Source of the DNA: Litorimonas sp051251645
GTDB taxonomy: Bacteria > Pseudomonadota > Alphaproteobacteria > Caulobacterales > Maricaulaceae
Assembly (NCBI GenBank): GCA_051251645.1
Contig: JBPOEY010000002.1
Coordinates: 791,360-855,359 of the forward strand
Length of the DNA stretch: 64,000 bases
Direction of reading: 5' to 3'
In this document: positions 42,937 to 50,644 of the stretch, piece after piece
Position numbering within the stretch: position 1 is the first letter of the stretch
Layout: each line of letters begins with the position of its first letter
The notes under the pieces: model-generated
What the model saw: the letters and a program-made list of their open reading frames with translations, nothing else
Told to the model about the DNA's origin: nothing
Databases searched by the model: none
Made by a program: the position numbers and the translations under genes

Positions 42937-43173
42937 ATTTGGGTTATTTAGCTAAAATCAATTGGTAAATCTAGCCAATAGTTAGCTTATTTTACTACCA
43001 TATTTTCTGTTTATCGATAACAATTTCATAAAATCTATATATTTCAATGGTTTAGTTTTCCGTGACAAGGCTCGCTCAATTTGTCATCTTGTAATCACTG
43101 AAGCGGAGGCAACAGACCCCCGCCAACCTAGAGCCCGAAACCCGGGACGAAACGAGAGAGACGAAAGGAGACG
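42937..43173. promoter_or_regulatory. Divergent regulator/psp control region
   Basis: 237 bases between the PspF-like gene and the psp genes. The first 120 bases are A+T-rich. I found no good sigma-54 element (TGGCAC-N5-TTGC, or even GG-N10-GC) reading toward the psp genes. The first psp gene has GGAG directly before its ATG. Confidence 0.45.
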
Positions 43174-43356
43174 ATGATGACATACCGCACCATCGATAAT
43201 GACCTGAATGCCATCAACGGAGCGGCCTCACCGTCGCGTTCCGTCCGTCGGGCCCGCGCTCGCCGTGGCTATGCTGCGATGAATGTTCGGACGATTGGAA
43301 GCTACGGCGCCATGACCCTGCACGGTTCAGTCAACACTTACGAAGAGATCTTGTAA
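43174..43356 (+). CDS. Small basic protein at the head of the psp locus
   Basis: 60 residues, rich in Arg, Ala and Ser in the middle (SRSVRRARARRGYAAMNV) with an acidic C-terminus. No membrane segment or known domain. GGAG six bases before the ATG and the overlap of its stop with the next start (TAATG) make it a likely real gene. It is the first gene of the probable psp operon; function unknown. Confidence 0.6.
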   Translation: MMTYRTIDNDLNAINGAASPSRSVRRARARRGYAAMNVRTIGSYGAMTLHGSVNTYEEIL

Positions 43357-43490
43357 TGAGTAATCGCGATCAAAGTGCCACTGATTGGCGGACAAAAGGC
43401 GCGCGGTTCGTCCGCTACGTCACCACCCGCGACAAAGAATGCTGGGGCTTTTTCGCCGCAGGCTTCTTCCTCGCCGTCATCTTTGCCTAA
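43356..43490 (+). CDS. 44-residue single-span membrane protein of the psp locus
   Basis: Too short for usual gene finders. Its ATG uses the last base of the previous TAA stop. The first 28 residues are polar and basic (DWRTKGARFVRYVTTRDKE); the last 15 (WGFFAAGFFLAVIFA) are a membrane helix. The tail-anchored layout suits an inner-membrane partner of PspA or PspBC, which is an inference from position. Confidence 0.6.
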   Translation: MSNRDQSATDWRTKGARFVRYVTTRDKECWGFFAAGFFLAVIFA

Positions 43491-43566
43491 AGGCTGAGAC
43501 CCCCTCTAACACAGTAACTCGAACCTCACGGTTCGACCCCACCATTCTCAAAGGAGACGAGACACA

Positions 43567-44271
43567 ATGGGTATTTTTTCCCGCATGGGCGACATCATTA
43601 ATTCCAACCTCAACGCTATGATCGAGGCGGCGGAAGATCCTGAAAAGATCGCCCGCCTGATCATCCAAGAAATGGAAGACACGCTGGTTGAAGTCCGCAC
43701 GGACGCCGCCCGCCACATTGCTGAGCGCAAAGAGCTGACACGTCGTGAAGACGACTATCGCAAACGCGCCGATGATTGGGCCGCAAAGGCTGAATTGGCG
43801 ATCACCAAAGACCGGGAAGACCTGGCTCGCGGTGCACTGACGGCGCGCCGTCAAGCCGAAGACATGGCCGACGTGGTTGGTAAAGAAATCGAAGTTCTGG
43901 ACGAAGCGATCGGTAAAGCCGACGGCGACCTCTCCAAGCTTCAGACCAAACTCGACGAAGCCAAGGCCAAGCATAAAGCGCTCACCATGCGCAGCACGGT
44001 CGCTCGCAGCCAAGTCAAGATGCGGACCAAATTGGTCGACACACGCGTTGATGATGCCCTGTCCCGCTATGAGCGGATGGAACGCAAAGTCGACGAGTTA
44101 GAAGCGCATGTTGAAGCGTTTGATCTCGGTGAAGGCGAAAGTCTCGAGTCACAATTCGCGGCCTTGGAAACGGATGACGAGCTTGAAGATGAGTTGGAAG
44201 CCCTCAAGGCGCGCATGAGCAAGCCTAAAGCCGCCAACAAATCAGAAAAACCGTCCAAAAAGGCCGGTTGA
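43567..44271 (+). CDS. pspA: Phage-shock protein PspA
   Basis: 234 residues, mostly coiled coil. The N-terminal MGIFSRMGDIINSNLNAMIEAAEDPEKIARLIIQEMEDTL is diagnostic of PspA/IM30. PspA binds and remodels stressed inner membrane and, in enteric bacteria, also holds PspF inactive. The C-terminus is acidic then Lys-rich (MSKPKAANKSEKPSKKAG), longer than in E. coli. A structured 148-base gap separates it from pspB. Confidence 0.95.
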   Translation: MGIFSRMGDIINSNLNAMIEAAEDPEKIARLIIQEMEDTLVEVRTDAARHIAERKELTRREDDYRKRADDWAAKAELAITKDREDLARGALTARRQAEDMADVVGKEIEVLDEAIGKADGDLSKLQTKLDEAKAKHKALTMRSTVARSQVKMRTKLVDTRVDDALSRYERMERKVDELEAHVEAFDLGEGESLESQFAALETDDELEDELEALKARMSKPKAANKSEKPSKKAG

Positions 44272-44281
44272 TCGGAACGCC

Positions 44282-44380
44282 GTCTAGCGTAAGCTAGACA
44301 AGGCACCTAACGCGCCCGGGAGACCCTTCCCCCGGTGACCCTGAATTACCCTTCTTAGGTCACCCTTCTTTCCCGGGCGC
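44282..44380 (+). promoter_or_regulatory. Nested hairpins between pspA and pspB
   Basis: GTCTAGC (44282-44288) pairs with GCTAGAC (44293-44299). Then GCGCCCGGGA (44312-44321) pairs with TCCCGGGCGC (44371-44380), enclosing an inner pair GGTGACC (44334-44340) with GGTCACC (44358-44364). No T-run follows. It may act as an RNA-processing or stability element that sets pspA above pspBC. Confidence 0.7.
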
Positions 44381-44419
44381 AACCCACCCGATCAACCTAT
44401 AACGAAAGAGAGCCCTGTA

Positions 44420-44665
44420 ATGTTTAGGCCCGAAGTTCTGGTCTTCATGATCCCCATCGTCGCTATCGTCATGGGCGTCGCATCCTCGATGCTGAAGACC
44501 CACTACCAACATAAAGAGCGTATGGGCGGAGGCACCCCGGAAACCGGAACCCACCGCGCCGAACTCGAACAAATGTCGCGCATCGCCGACATCCTTGATC
44601 AACGCGTCAAAGTGCTAGAACGCATTCTTGATGATGAGATCCCCAATTGGAGGGACCAAGCATGA
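44420..44665 (+). CDS. pspB: Phage-shock protein PspB
   Basis: 81 residues. One N-terminal membrane helix (about 6-24) is followed by a hydrophilic coiled coil with LEQMSRIADILDQRVKVLERILDDEIPNWR, the PspB hallmark. PspB with PspC senses membrane stress and recruits PspA. Its stop overlaps the pspC start (ATGA). Confidence 0.92.
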   Translation: MFRPEVLVFMIPIVAIVMGVASSMLKTHYQHKERMGGGTPETGTHRAELEQMSRIADILDQRVKVLERILDDEIPNWRDQA

Positions 44666-45144
44666 GTAAGAATTACCGCAATAAAGCCCACCGCATGATG
44701 AATGATGCTTATTGGGACGGTTCTGACGATGGATATGAATATTCAGGGCCAAACAAACTCCGTCGGAATAAAATCGACGGTATCTTGGGCGGCGTCTGTG
44801 CCGGCCTCGGCGACTGGCTTGGGATTGATCATGGCCCGATGCGGATACTCGTTGTGCTCGCCATCATCTTTGCTGGATTTCCAGTCATCATCTACTTCTT
44901 GATGTGGCTGTTCATCCCCTCCGATAAGCGCGCCCCCTATGTTCGCGAAGACCGTGAATATCGACGGGCGAAACGCAAGGCCAAGCGTCACGGCCACCTT
45001 GAAGTCGACCCGGTTGATACGACCAAATACTCGGATGTTCGATCCAAGTTCCGTTCACTCGAAGAGCGACTGCAAGACTTGGAACGCTCTGTAACCTCGC
45101 GCGAGTGGAAACTCCGCCGCGATTTTCGAGACCTCGAAAGCTAG
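44662..45144 (+). CDS. pspC: Phage-shock protein PspC
   Basis: 160 residues from ATG 44662 (overlap with pspB). The PspC domain is clear: RNKIDGILGGVCAGLGDWLGIDHGPMRILVVLAIIFAGFPVIIYFLMWLFIPSDKR (about 38-95), with its membrane segment. The N-terminus is a 35-residue polar extension and the C-terminus (about 100-160) a basic then coiled-coil tail ending WKLRRDFRDLES. It converts membrane stress into release of the response. Confidence 0.92.
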   Translation: MSKNYRNKAHRMMNDAYWDGSDDGYEYSGPNKLRRNKIDGILGGVCAGLGDWLGIDHGPMRILVVLAIIFAGFPVIIYFLMWLFIPSDKRAPYVREDREYRRAKRKAKRHGHLEVDPVDTTKYSDVRSKFRSLEERLQDLERSVTSREWKLRRDFRDLES

Positions 45145-45228
45145 GACGAACGCGACGCCACGAGGGACGACAATTGTCGGAGACGAAAGCCTCCGATCCA
45201 CACACCAACGCTAATAAGGGAGAGACAT

Positions 45229-45465
45229 ATGAATATCATCGCAACAACAATGATGGCCGGTGCATTTGCCGCCACGCCATTAACATCCGCCACGTCATTG
45301 ACCGATCTTTTGCCCGGTAATCCGTTTGATGGCCTATCTGTGAGTGCCGCCGGTATTGGGTTTGAAGTGTCCGGCGACGGAATTGAGACCCACCCGGCCG
45401 CTACGGCAGATTTTGAAATCGAACTCCGGCTTAAGTCGGGTTCCCCGATCCGTGTGAGACTCTAA
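45229..45465 (+). CDS. Small exported protein of the psp locus
   Basis: 78 residues with a weak N-terminal signal peptide (MNIIATTMMAGAFAATPLTSA), then a short beta-patterned part (DGLSVSAAGIGFEVSGDG, DFEIELRLKSGSPIRVRL). GGGAGAG lies eight bases before its ATG. Its last base is the first of the next start (TAATG), so the two are coupled. No family recognised. Confidence 0.6.
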   Translation: MNIIATTMMAGAFAATPLTSATSLTDLLPGNPFDGLSVSAAGIGFEVSGDGIETHPAATADFEIELRLKSGSPIRVRL

Positions 45466-46373
45466 TGACCCAGACGTTCAAAAAACGCGCGATAGTCCTC
45501 GCCGCCTTGATGACCAGTGCCATGGTCGTCCCCGCGAGTGCCACCGACATTACCATTGAGAACTTTGTCGGCAAGGTCACAGTTGTTGCCGGCAATGACG
45601 GTGTAGAGGTTGTTCGCCAAGGTGAAGAGCGCGCCGATTATCGCGACGGCCGAGACCAAATTTTCATCGATGGCGGCCTGTCTAATAAAGATCGCAATGA
45701 GGCGTGTAACGGCTCCGGCATGAGTTGGAACTTGGATTTTGGCGGGCGTCGGTCCGAAGGGAATACCCGGTTGGAAGATTATCCAGAACTGATCATCAGT
45801 GTTCCGAACGGGTCGAACCTCACGATCCGAGACAGCGCATTGGCGCTCGATTCCCAAGTCGATTTGGGTGATGCCGATTTTGATGTTGGCGGATGTTTCG
45901 ATCTAAAAATTGCCTCTGCAGATAAATTGACCCTCGATAAGTCTGGCTCAGGCGAAATCGAAATCGGGACAGTCGGCACATTGAATATAAATAAATCCGG
46001 ATCCGGGGACGTTGAAGTTGAACGCGCAAATTCGTTCGAATTGGATCAATCCGGCTCTGGCGATGTTGACGTCGACCGCGTTGACGGCCCTGTGACAATC
46101 GAAAAATCCGGCTCTGGCGATATAGAGATTGGTCAAGTGGACGGCAATTTCAGTATCGAAAAGTCAGGGTCAGGAGACGTTGAAGTCAACGGCGGGACAA
46201 TTCCTGAACTCTCCGTTCGCAATAGCGGCTCAGGCGATGTCGATATAAACGCCGCCGTCGGCGATGCTTATGTTCGGGCGTCTGGCGCTAGCGACGTCTA
46301 TGTCAAATCGATCAGCGGAAGCCTTGACGAATCTACGTCCGGTTCAAGTGATTTTACGCGGGGAGACGACTGA
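45465..46373 (+). CDS. Exported GIN/toastrack-type beta-repeat protein
   Basis: 302 residues with a signal peptide (MTQTFKKRAIVLAALMTSAMVVPASA, cut near residue 26). The rest is a repetitive beta-solenoid: the unit SGSGD[VI][DE][VI] recurs about every 19 residues, at least six times (KSGSGEIEIG, KSGSGDVEVE, QSGSGDVDVD and so on). This is typical of DUF2807/GIN 'toastrack' domains, which often occur with PspC domains and are thought to sense envelope state. It ends the psp locus and overlaps the end of mnmC by 20 bases. Confidence 0.82.
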   Translation: MTQTFKKRAIVLAALMTSAMVVPASATDITIENFVGKVTVVAGNDGVEVVRQGEERADYRDGRDQIFIDGGLSNKDRNEACNGSGMSWNLDFGGRRSEGNTRLEDYPELIISVPNGSNLTIRDSALALDSQVDLGDADFDVGGCFDLKIASADKLTLDKSGSGEIEIGTVGTLNINKSGSGDVEVERANSFELDQSGSGDVDVDRVDGPVTIEKSGSGDIEIGQVDGNFSIEKSGSGDVEVNGGTIPELSVRNSGSGDVDINAAVGDAYVRASGASDVYVKSISGSLDESTSGSSDFTRGDD

Positions 46374-48036
46374 TCCGCCGCGCAAATTTTTGGTCGAGCG
46401 GGGACGGTTCCCCTAAATAGGCGCTAACCAGCGCTTCCCCCAGGAGGGGAGCAAAAACGAATCCGCGCGATCCTAGGCCGGACAGGACCCACAAATCCTG
46501 TTCGGCTTTTTGTGTTTTCATTTTGACAAGACGGGGGAGGGTGTCGGGGCAATTGACCCGAACAGAAGCGCGATAGGATCGTAAGTCTGGACCCACGGAC
46601 AGGCCCTGTGCTTGGGCTTGGCCTAGGTTTTTTGCGTCGTCAGCCGGGATCAAATCAAAGGCGGCACCGTGATCCTCGATCCGGTCATGGGTGGCCCCGA
46701 GTAGGATGTCATCACGAATGGGAATGGCATAGCCGCCATAGGTCACCGGGCGCGGCACAGTGCCGGATACCCAGCTCAATTGCCCGCGAGAAAACCGAAA
46801 GGCGGTCTCCGGCAAGAGAGTGCGGATACCGTAGCCGCTCGCCAGAATAATGGGGCCTTCGATCGTGTCGAGCGTTTCAACGCGGCGCGGCTCGACTGCG
46901 ATATCGCCTAAAAAGGATTGCCGCGCTGCTTCCGTATCGATCACCAGAGAACTGCTGAGATAGATCCCTTCAGCGCTCATCTTCATATGTCCCGCGCCGA
47001 GGACGTCTTGATCAACGAGGCGCTGGTATCGATCGCGTTCTTTGGCGCTTTTATTGAAGTGGAAAATGCCCTCATGGCGGATCGCGTCATGATAGGCATG
47101 ACGCGCATAGAGAAAGCTCGACAAGAAAAACCGAGACGCGGGATTATCTTGCAAATCAAAGCGGGGCTTGATGAGGGCCGCGCCATTACCGGACGCAGCG
47201 ACATGGTCCGGATCTGATAAAACTGTAGGGGACAGCCCCCGCCGCGCAAATGCGCGCGCAATCGACGCGCCTGCAATGCCGTCACCAATAATCGTCGGCA
47301 GCTTGGGGATCATGGGAACCATCGGCTCGCCGGGCATAATGGCTTCGAGCCGTTGGCGTTTGCGGCCGAACCCTGGCTGTCGCGAGACCTCAAACCCCGC
47401 CTCGCTTAAGGACTGACGCACGTCGCCCGCAACGGTGAAGGTCGCGACCCGCGCGCCGGGTGCGCACAGGCGTGCGATCTCGGTCATAACGGATGGGTGC
47501 CACATGTCTGCGTTTTTGGCGGGGGAGAACCCGTCAAGGAACCACGCCTCAGCGCGAAATGCCTGTGAAGCCAGCGCTGGACTGACCGCGTCGTGGATCA
47601 AGGTGAGGCTCACATTGCCAAAATGTCGCCGATGGATTCCGCGCACGGGGCCGGGCCAATGGTCGATCAACGGCGCGGCAAGCGTGGCGAGTTCTGGGAA
47701 TGGAGACAGGGCGCGGTGAAGCGCGTCGCGGTCAAACGGAAAGCCTTCGACGGATATATAGTGCAACTGCCCTTTTGCCCCGCTGTCGCGCCAAGCCTGC
47801 CACGTCGCGAGGAAGTTTAGCCCGGAGCCGAAACCCAGCTCGGCGACCGTAAACACATCTCTATCCATCCACCGGTCGGGTAGTCCGCAGCCTGTCAGGA
47901 AGACGGCGCGGGCTTCATCCAACCCGCCATCCGATGAGAAATAAATATCGTCGAAATCTTTTGCCGCGGGCGTGCCGGGGACAGAGAAATCGAGCGACGG
48001 GGCGGGGGTGCGCGTGAGGGGTGTTGGAGCGGGCAT
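46354..48036 (-). CDS. mnmC: tRNA mnm5s2U biosynthesis bifunctional protein MnmC
   Basis: 560 residues from ATG 48036. The N-terminal methyltransferase domain (about 1-225) includes FTVAELGFGSGLNFLATWQAW and AWFLDGFSPAKNADMW; the C-terminal FAD domain (about 235-560) has IIGDGIAGASIARAFARRG and FVFAPLLGEAL. Together they turn cmnm5s2U into mnm5s2U at the tRNA wobble base. Somewhat shorter than the ~660-residue E. coli enzyme. It converges on the psp locus. Confidence 0.9.
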   Translation of the reverse strand: MPAPTPLTRTPAPSLDFSVPGTPAAKDFDDIYFSSDGGLDEARAVFLTGCGLPDRWMDRDVFTVAELGFGSGLNFLATWQAWRDSGAKGQLHYISVEGFPFDRDALHRALSPFPELATLAAPLIDHWPGPVRGIHRRHFGNVSLTLIHDAVSPALASQAFRAEAWFLDGFSPAKNADMWHPSVMTEIARLCAPGARVATFTVAGDVRQSLSEAGFEVSRQPGFGRKRQRLEAIMPGEPMVPMIPKLPTIIGDGIAGASIARAFARRGLSPTVLSDPDHVAASGNGAALIKPRFDLQDNPASRFFLSSFLYARHAYHDAIRHEGIFHFNKSAKERDRYQRLVDQDVLGAGHMKMSAEGIYLSSSLVIDTEAARQSFLGDIAVEPRRVETLDTIEGPIILASGYGIRTLLPETAFRFSRGQLSWVSGTVPRPVTYGGYAIPIRDDILLGATHDRIEDHGAAFDLIPADDAKNLGQAQAQGLSVGPDLRSYRASVRVNCPDTLPRLVKMKTQKAEQDLWVLSGLGSRGFVFAPLLGEALVSAYLGEPSPLDQKFARRISRLPA

Positions 48037-48119
48037 GGGCGAGATATACCGATCTCTTCCCGCAAAGGGAGAGGCGTAACAGTTAAATCGCAAACACCGT
48101 TAGCGCCATATTCCTTGTG

Positions 48120-48140
48120 AATTGATCCCCCGGATCAATT
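48120..48140. repeat. Short dyad at the lytic transglycosylase 3' end
   Basis: AATTGATCC-CCC-GGATCAATT, a perfect 9-bp stem that overlaps the stop codon of the gene above it on the minus strand. Related to the dyads at 33944-33962 and 31876-31888. Confidence 0.6.
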
Positions 48141-49448
48141 GCCTGCTTTACCCATGATCCGCTGGTACAGGCTTTGCTCGACATAGCCATCCGCCGGAAC
48201 ACCATTGGCCTTCTGCCACGCGCGGATGGCTTTGCGGGTCGCGGGGCCCACTTGTCCGTCCACGCCCCCGGTATCAAAGCCGAGCGCGGTCAAGCGCCGC
48301 TGTAGCCGCTCTTTATCTTCGAATGAAATCGGTCGGTCGCTTTCTGGCCAAGGGTTTCGGATTGCGACTTCGCCCACGAGCGCATCGCCGAGGCTAGAGA
48401 TGCCCATAACGTAGCTGGTCGAATTATTGTATTTTTTGATCGCATCAAAATTGCGGAAGGTCAGGAATTTGGGTCCGCGATGTCCGGCCGGGGCCAGCAA
48501 TTTCGCCTCCAAGGCGCTGGCGGCGGGGCTATAGGTCATCCCATTGGCGGGCATCACGCCCAGCGCAACCCATTGAGACACAGGCTTGCGCACGGTTTCA
48601 ACATCTGAATAGTCAAACCCGTTTGGCAGGATGACTTCGGACATGACGGGCTGCCCGACTTTCCATCCGGACCGGGTGAGATAATTGGCGGCGCTAGCGA
48701 GCGCATCGGCCTCTGATCCCCACAGGTCCGTATTGCCATTGCGGTCAAAATCGACCGCATAATCGCGGAACGTAGACGGAATAAATTGCGTCATGCCCAT
48801 AGCGCCGGCCCATGATCCTTTAAGCTGGTCGATCCGCACCGCCCCGGATTGGATCAAGTCGAGTGTGGCGAAAAGCTGCGTCTCGCCAAATTTAACCCGG
48901 CGGCCCTCGAAGGCGAAGGTCGCATAACTGTCGATGATGTCGTGTGAGCCCATTATTTTGCCATAGGCGCTTTCCAGTCCCCAAATCGCGGTGAGGATCT
49001 GGCGGGGGACGCCATAGACCCGTTCAATATCATCTAGCTCAGATTTATGGTCCGCCATTTCGGCTTGCCCGTTCCTGATCCGGTCGGGATTGGCCGCTGA
49101 ATTAATATAGGCCCAGACGGGACGGGTAAATTCAGGCTGAGAGTTGTTCTTTTCCACCGCTTTCTCATTAAAGCGCGCGCGTCCAATCGTGTCGGCAAGG
49201 AGTTGCGGAGCATACCCTTTGGCAAGGGCACGGTTTGTGAAATCCGCTTGCCACATGGCGAACCTCTGTTCCGTCGGGGGGATATCCATCTTCGCATTGG
49301 CAGAGGTGTTCATCACGGCCGTTTTCGGGACGATGGCTTCAGTGGTCACGGCGGCCGTTTGACCGGCGCCGCCTTCAAGGGTCAGATCGGAACTGGCGCA
49401 GGCCGTTAGAATGAGAACAGCGGGCAGGGTAAGGGATAGATAATGCAT
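48135..49448 (-). CDS. Lytic murein transglycosylase (MltB type) with peptidoglycan-binding domain
   Basis: 437 residues. An N-terminal lipoprotein signal (LPAVLILTACAS) places it on the outer membrane. The catalytic domain follows (about 60-350): ILTAIWGLESAYGKIMGSHD carries the catalytic Glu, and GSWAGAMGMTQFIPSTFRDYAVDFDRNGN is typical of MltB/SLT_2 enzymes. Residues about 365-430 form a PG_binding_1 domain (QRRLTALGFDTGGVDGQVGPATRKAIRAWQ). It cleaves glycan strands to 1,6-anhydro ends during cell-wall growth. Confidence 0.92.
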   Translation of the reverse strand: MHYLSLTLPAVLILTACASSDLTLEGGAGQTAAVTTEAIVPKTAVMNTSANAKMDIPPTEQRFAMWQADFTNRALAKGYAPQLLADTIGRARFNEKAVEKNNSQPEFTRPVWAYINSAANPDRIRNGQAEMADHKSELDDIERVYGVPRQILTAIWGLESAYGKIMGSHDIIDSYATFAFEGRRVKFGETQLFATLDLIQSGAVRIDQLKGSWAGAMGMTQFIPSTFRDYAVDFDRNGNTDLWGSEADALASAANYLTRSGWKVGQPVMSEVILPNGFDYSDVETVRKPVSQWVALGVMPANGMTYSPAASALEAKLLAPAGHRGPKFLTFRNFDAIKKYNNSTSYVMGISSLGDALVGEVAIRNPWPESDRPISFEDKERLQRRLTALGFDTGGVDGQVGPATRKAIRAWQKANGVPADGYVEQSLYQRIMGKAGN

Positions 49449-49638
49449 ACATTATTCTACCAGTGCGCGAGTTGTTACGATAGAGGGGAGTTATGACGGT
49501 TGTGTCAGATTTGAAGTGTAAACACAGGCTTTAAGGCGCTTGATCCATGCGGCGATGCATTGACTCCGCTTGGCTCACTCCATATAGGCCCGCTTCCGCT
49601 GAAAATGCGCCAGAATTTTTTATAAAGGGCATCGAGCC

Positions 49639-49764
49639 ATGAAAGTCCGCAGCTCGCTGAAATCACTGAAAAACCGTCACCGCGATTGCCAAATTGTGCG
49701 TCGTAAGGGCCGTCTTTATGTGATCAACAAAACAGACCCACGTTTTAAAGCTCGCCAAGGTTAA
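49639..49764 (+). CDS. rpmJ: 50S ribosomal protein L36
   Basis: 41 residues, too short for usual gene calling. The sequence KNRHRDCQIVRRKGRLYVINK and the end RFKARQG match the alphaproteobacterial L36, which differs from the four-Cys zinc form in keeping only one Cys. L36 stabilises the 23S rRNA of the large subunit. Monocistronic, with about 190 bases upstream and the TPR gene 58 bases downstream. Confidence 0.95.
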   Translation: MKVRSSLKSLKNRHRDCQIVRRKGRLYVINKTDPRFKARQG

Positions 49765-49822
49765 TTGGTCAGGCTTAGATGTCGATTGCGTTATCGCGCG
49801 ATCTCGATCTCTGAAACGTGAC

Positions 49823-50644
49823 ATGTCTATAATGAATCAGCCTCTTGCCTTGCCGGGCGAGGGGCTTCATTTTGTCTGGGTGAAAGCTGCTCTGTCCATT
49901 CTTGCTGTCTGTTTGTTTGCCGCGCCCGCGCTGGCGCAAGTGGAAGAGGCGACGCCTGAGACGCAAGACGAACAAGTTCAAGACCGTCCTAACATTATTC
50001 TAGACCGCGGGCCGACTTTGATCGACCCGATCACGCCGCTGCCAGCGCCCGATCTTCCGCCTGATGTATCCGACCTGCCGGATCCAGATCAATCGATTCC
50101 AGAGGCGCCGACGCCTGAGGTGATTGCGCCCGATTACTCACGCCTCTCTTCGAATGAGGAACGCGCCGCGCGGTTGGACGATATGTTTGCGCGGCTGCGT
50201 GTGGCTCTAGATGCGGATTCGGGTAATCTGATAGCCGAGGAAATTTGGGCGGTTTGGCTGAATAGTGGCAGTGCGTCCGTGAACCTCCTGCTCCGGCGCG
50301 GCGCGGATGCGCAGACCCGCAATAGCAACCAGCTCGCACGGGTCATGTATGATCATGTGACAAAGCTAGAGCCAGAGTATGCCGAAGGCTGGGCGCGGTC
50401 GTCCCGTCTGGCTTTGGAAGAACGCGACTTTGCCCGCGCGGCGGGCGAAGCGGTGCGGGCGCTGACGCTGGAACCGCGCCATTTCTATGCGCTTTGGACG
50501 CTCGGTAATGTGTTGGAACGCTTAGGTCGTCAGGACGATGCGCTCGAAGCCTACCGCGAAGCCAACCAGCTCTATCCCACCTTAGAATCTGTGTCTGAAC
50601 GCGTCGATGCGTTAGAGGCTATTCTAGATGGCGGCATTCTTTAA
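49823..50644 (+). CDS. Exported TPR protein
   Basis: 273 residues. A signal peptide ends near AAPALAQ (about residue 39). A Pro/Asp-rich linker follows (about 50-105) and then TPR-like helices (about 115-270), clearest in EGWARSSRLALEERDFARAAGEAVRALTL and FYALWTLGNVLERLGRQDDALEAYREANQLYP. A periplasmic scaffold is likely. Such a TPR gene beside rpmJ is common in related bacteria. It converges on the deacetylase gene with a four-base overlap. Confidence 0.78.
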   Translation: MSIMNQPLALPGEGLHFVWVKAALSILAVCLFAAPALAQVEEATPETQDEQVQDRPNIILDRGPTLIDPITPLPAPDLPPDVSDLPDPDQSIPEAPTPEVIAPDYSRLSSNEERAARLDDMFARLRVALDADSGNLIAEEIWAVWLNSGSASVNLLLRRGADAQTRNSNQLARVMYDHVTKLEPEYAEGWARSSRLALEERDFARAAGEAVRALTLEPRHFYALWTLGNVLERLGRQDDALEAYREANQLYPTLESVSERVDALEAILDGGIL

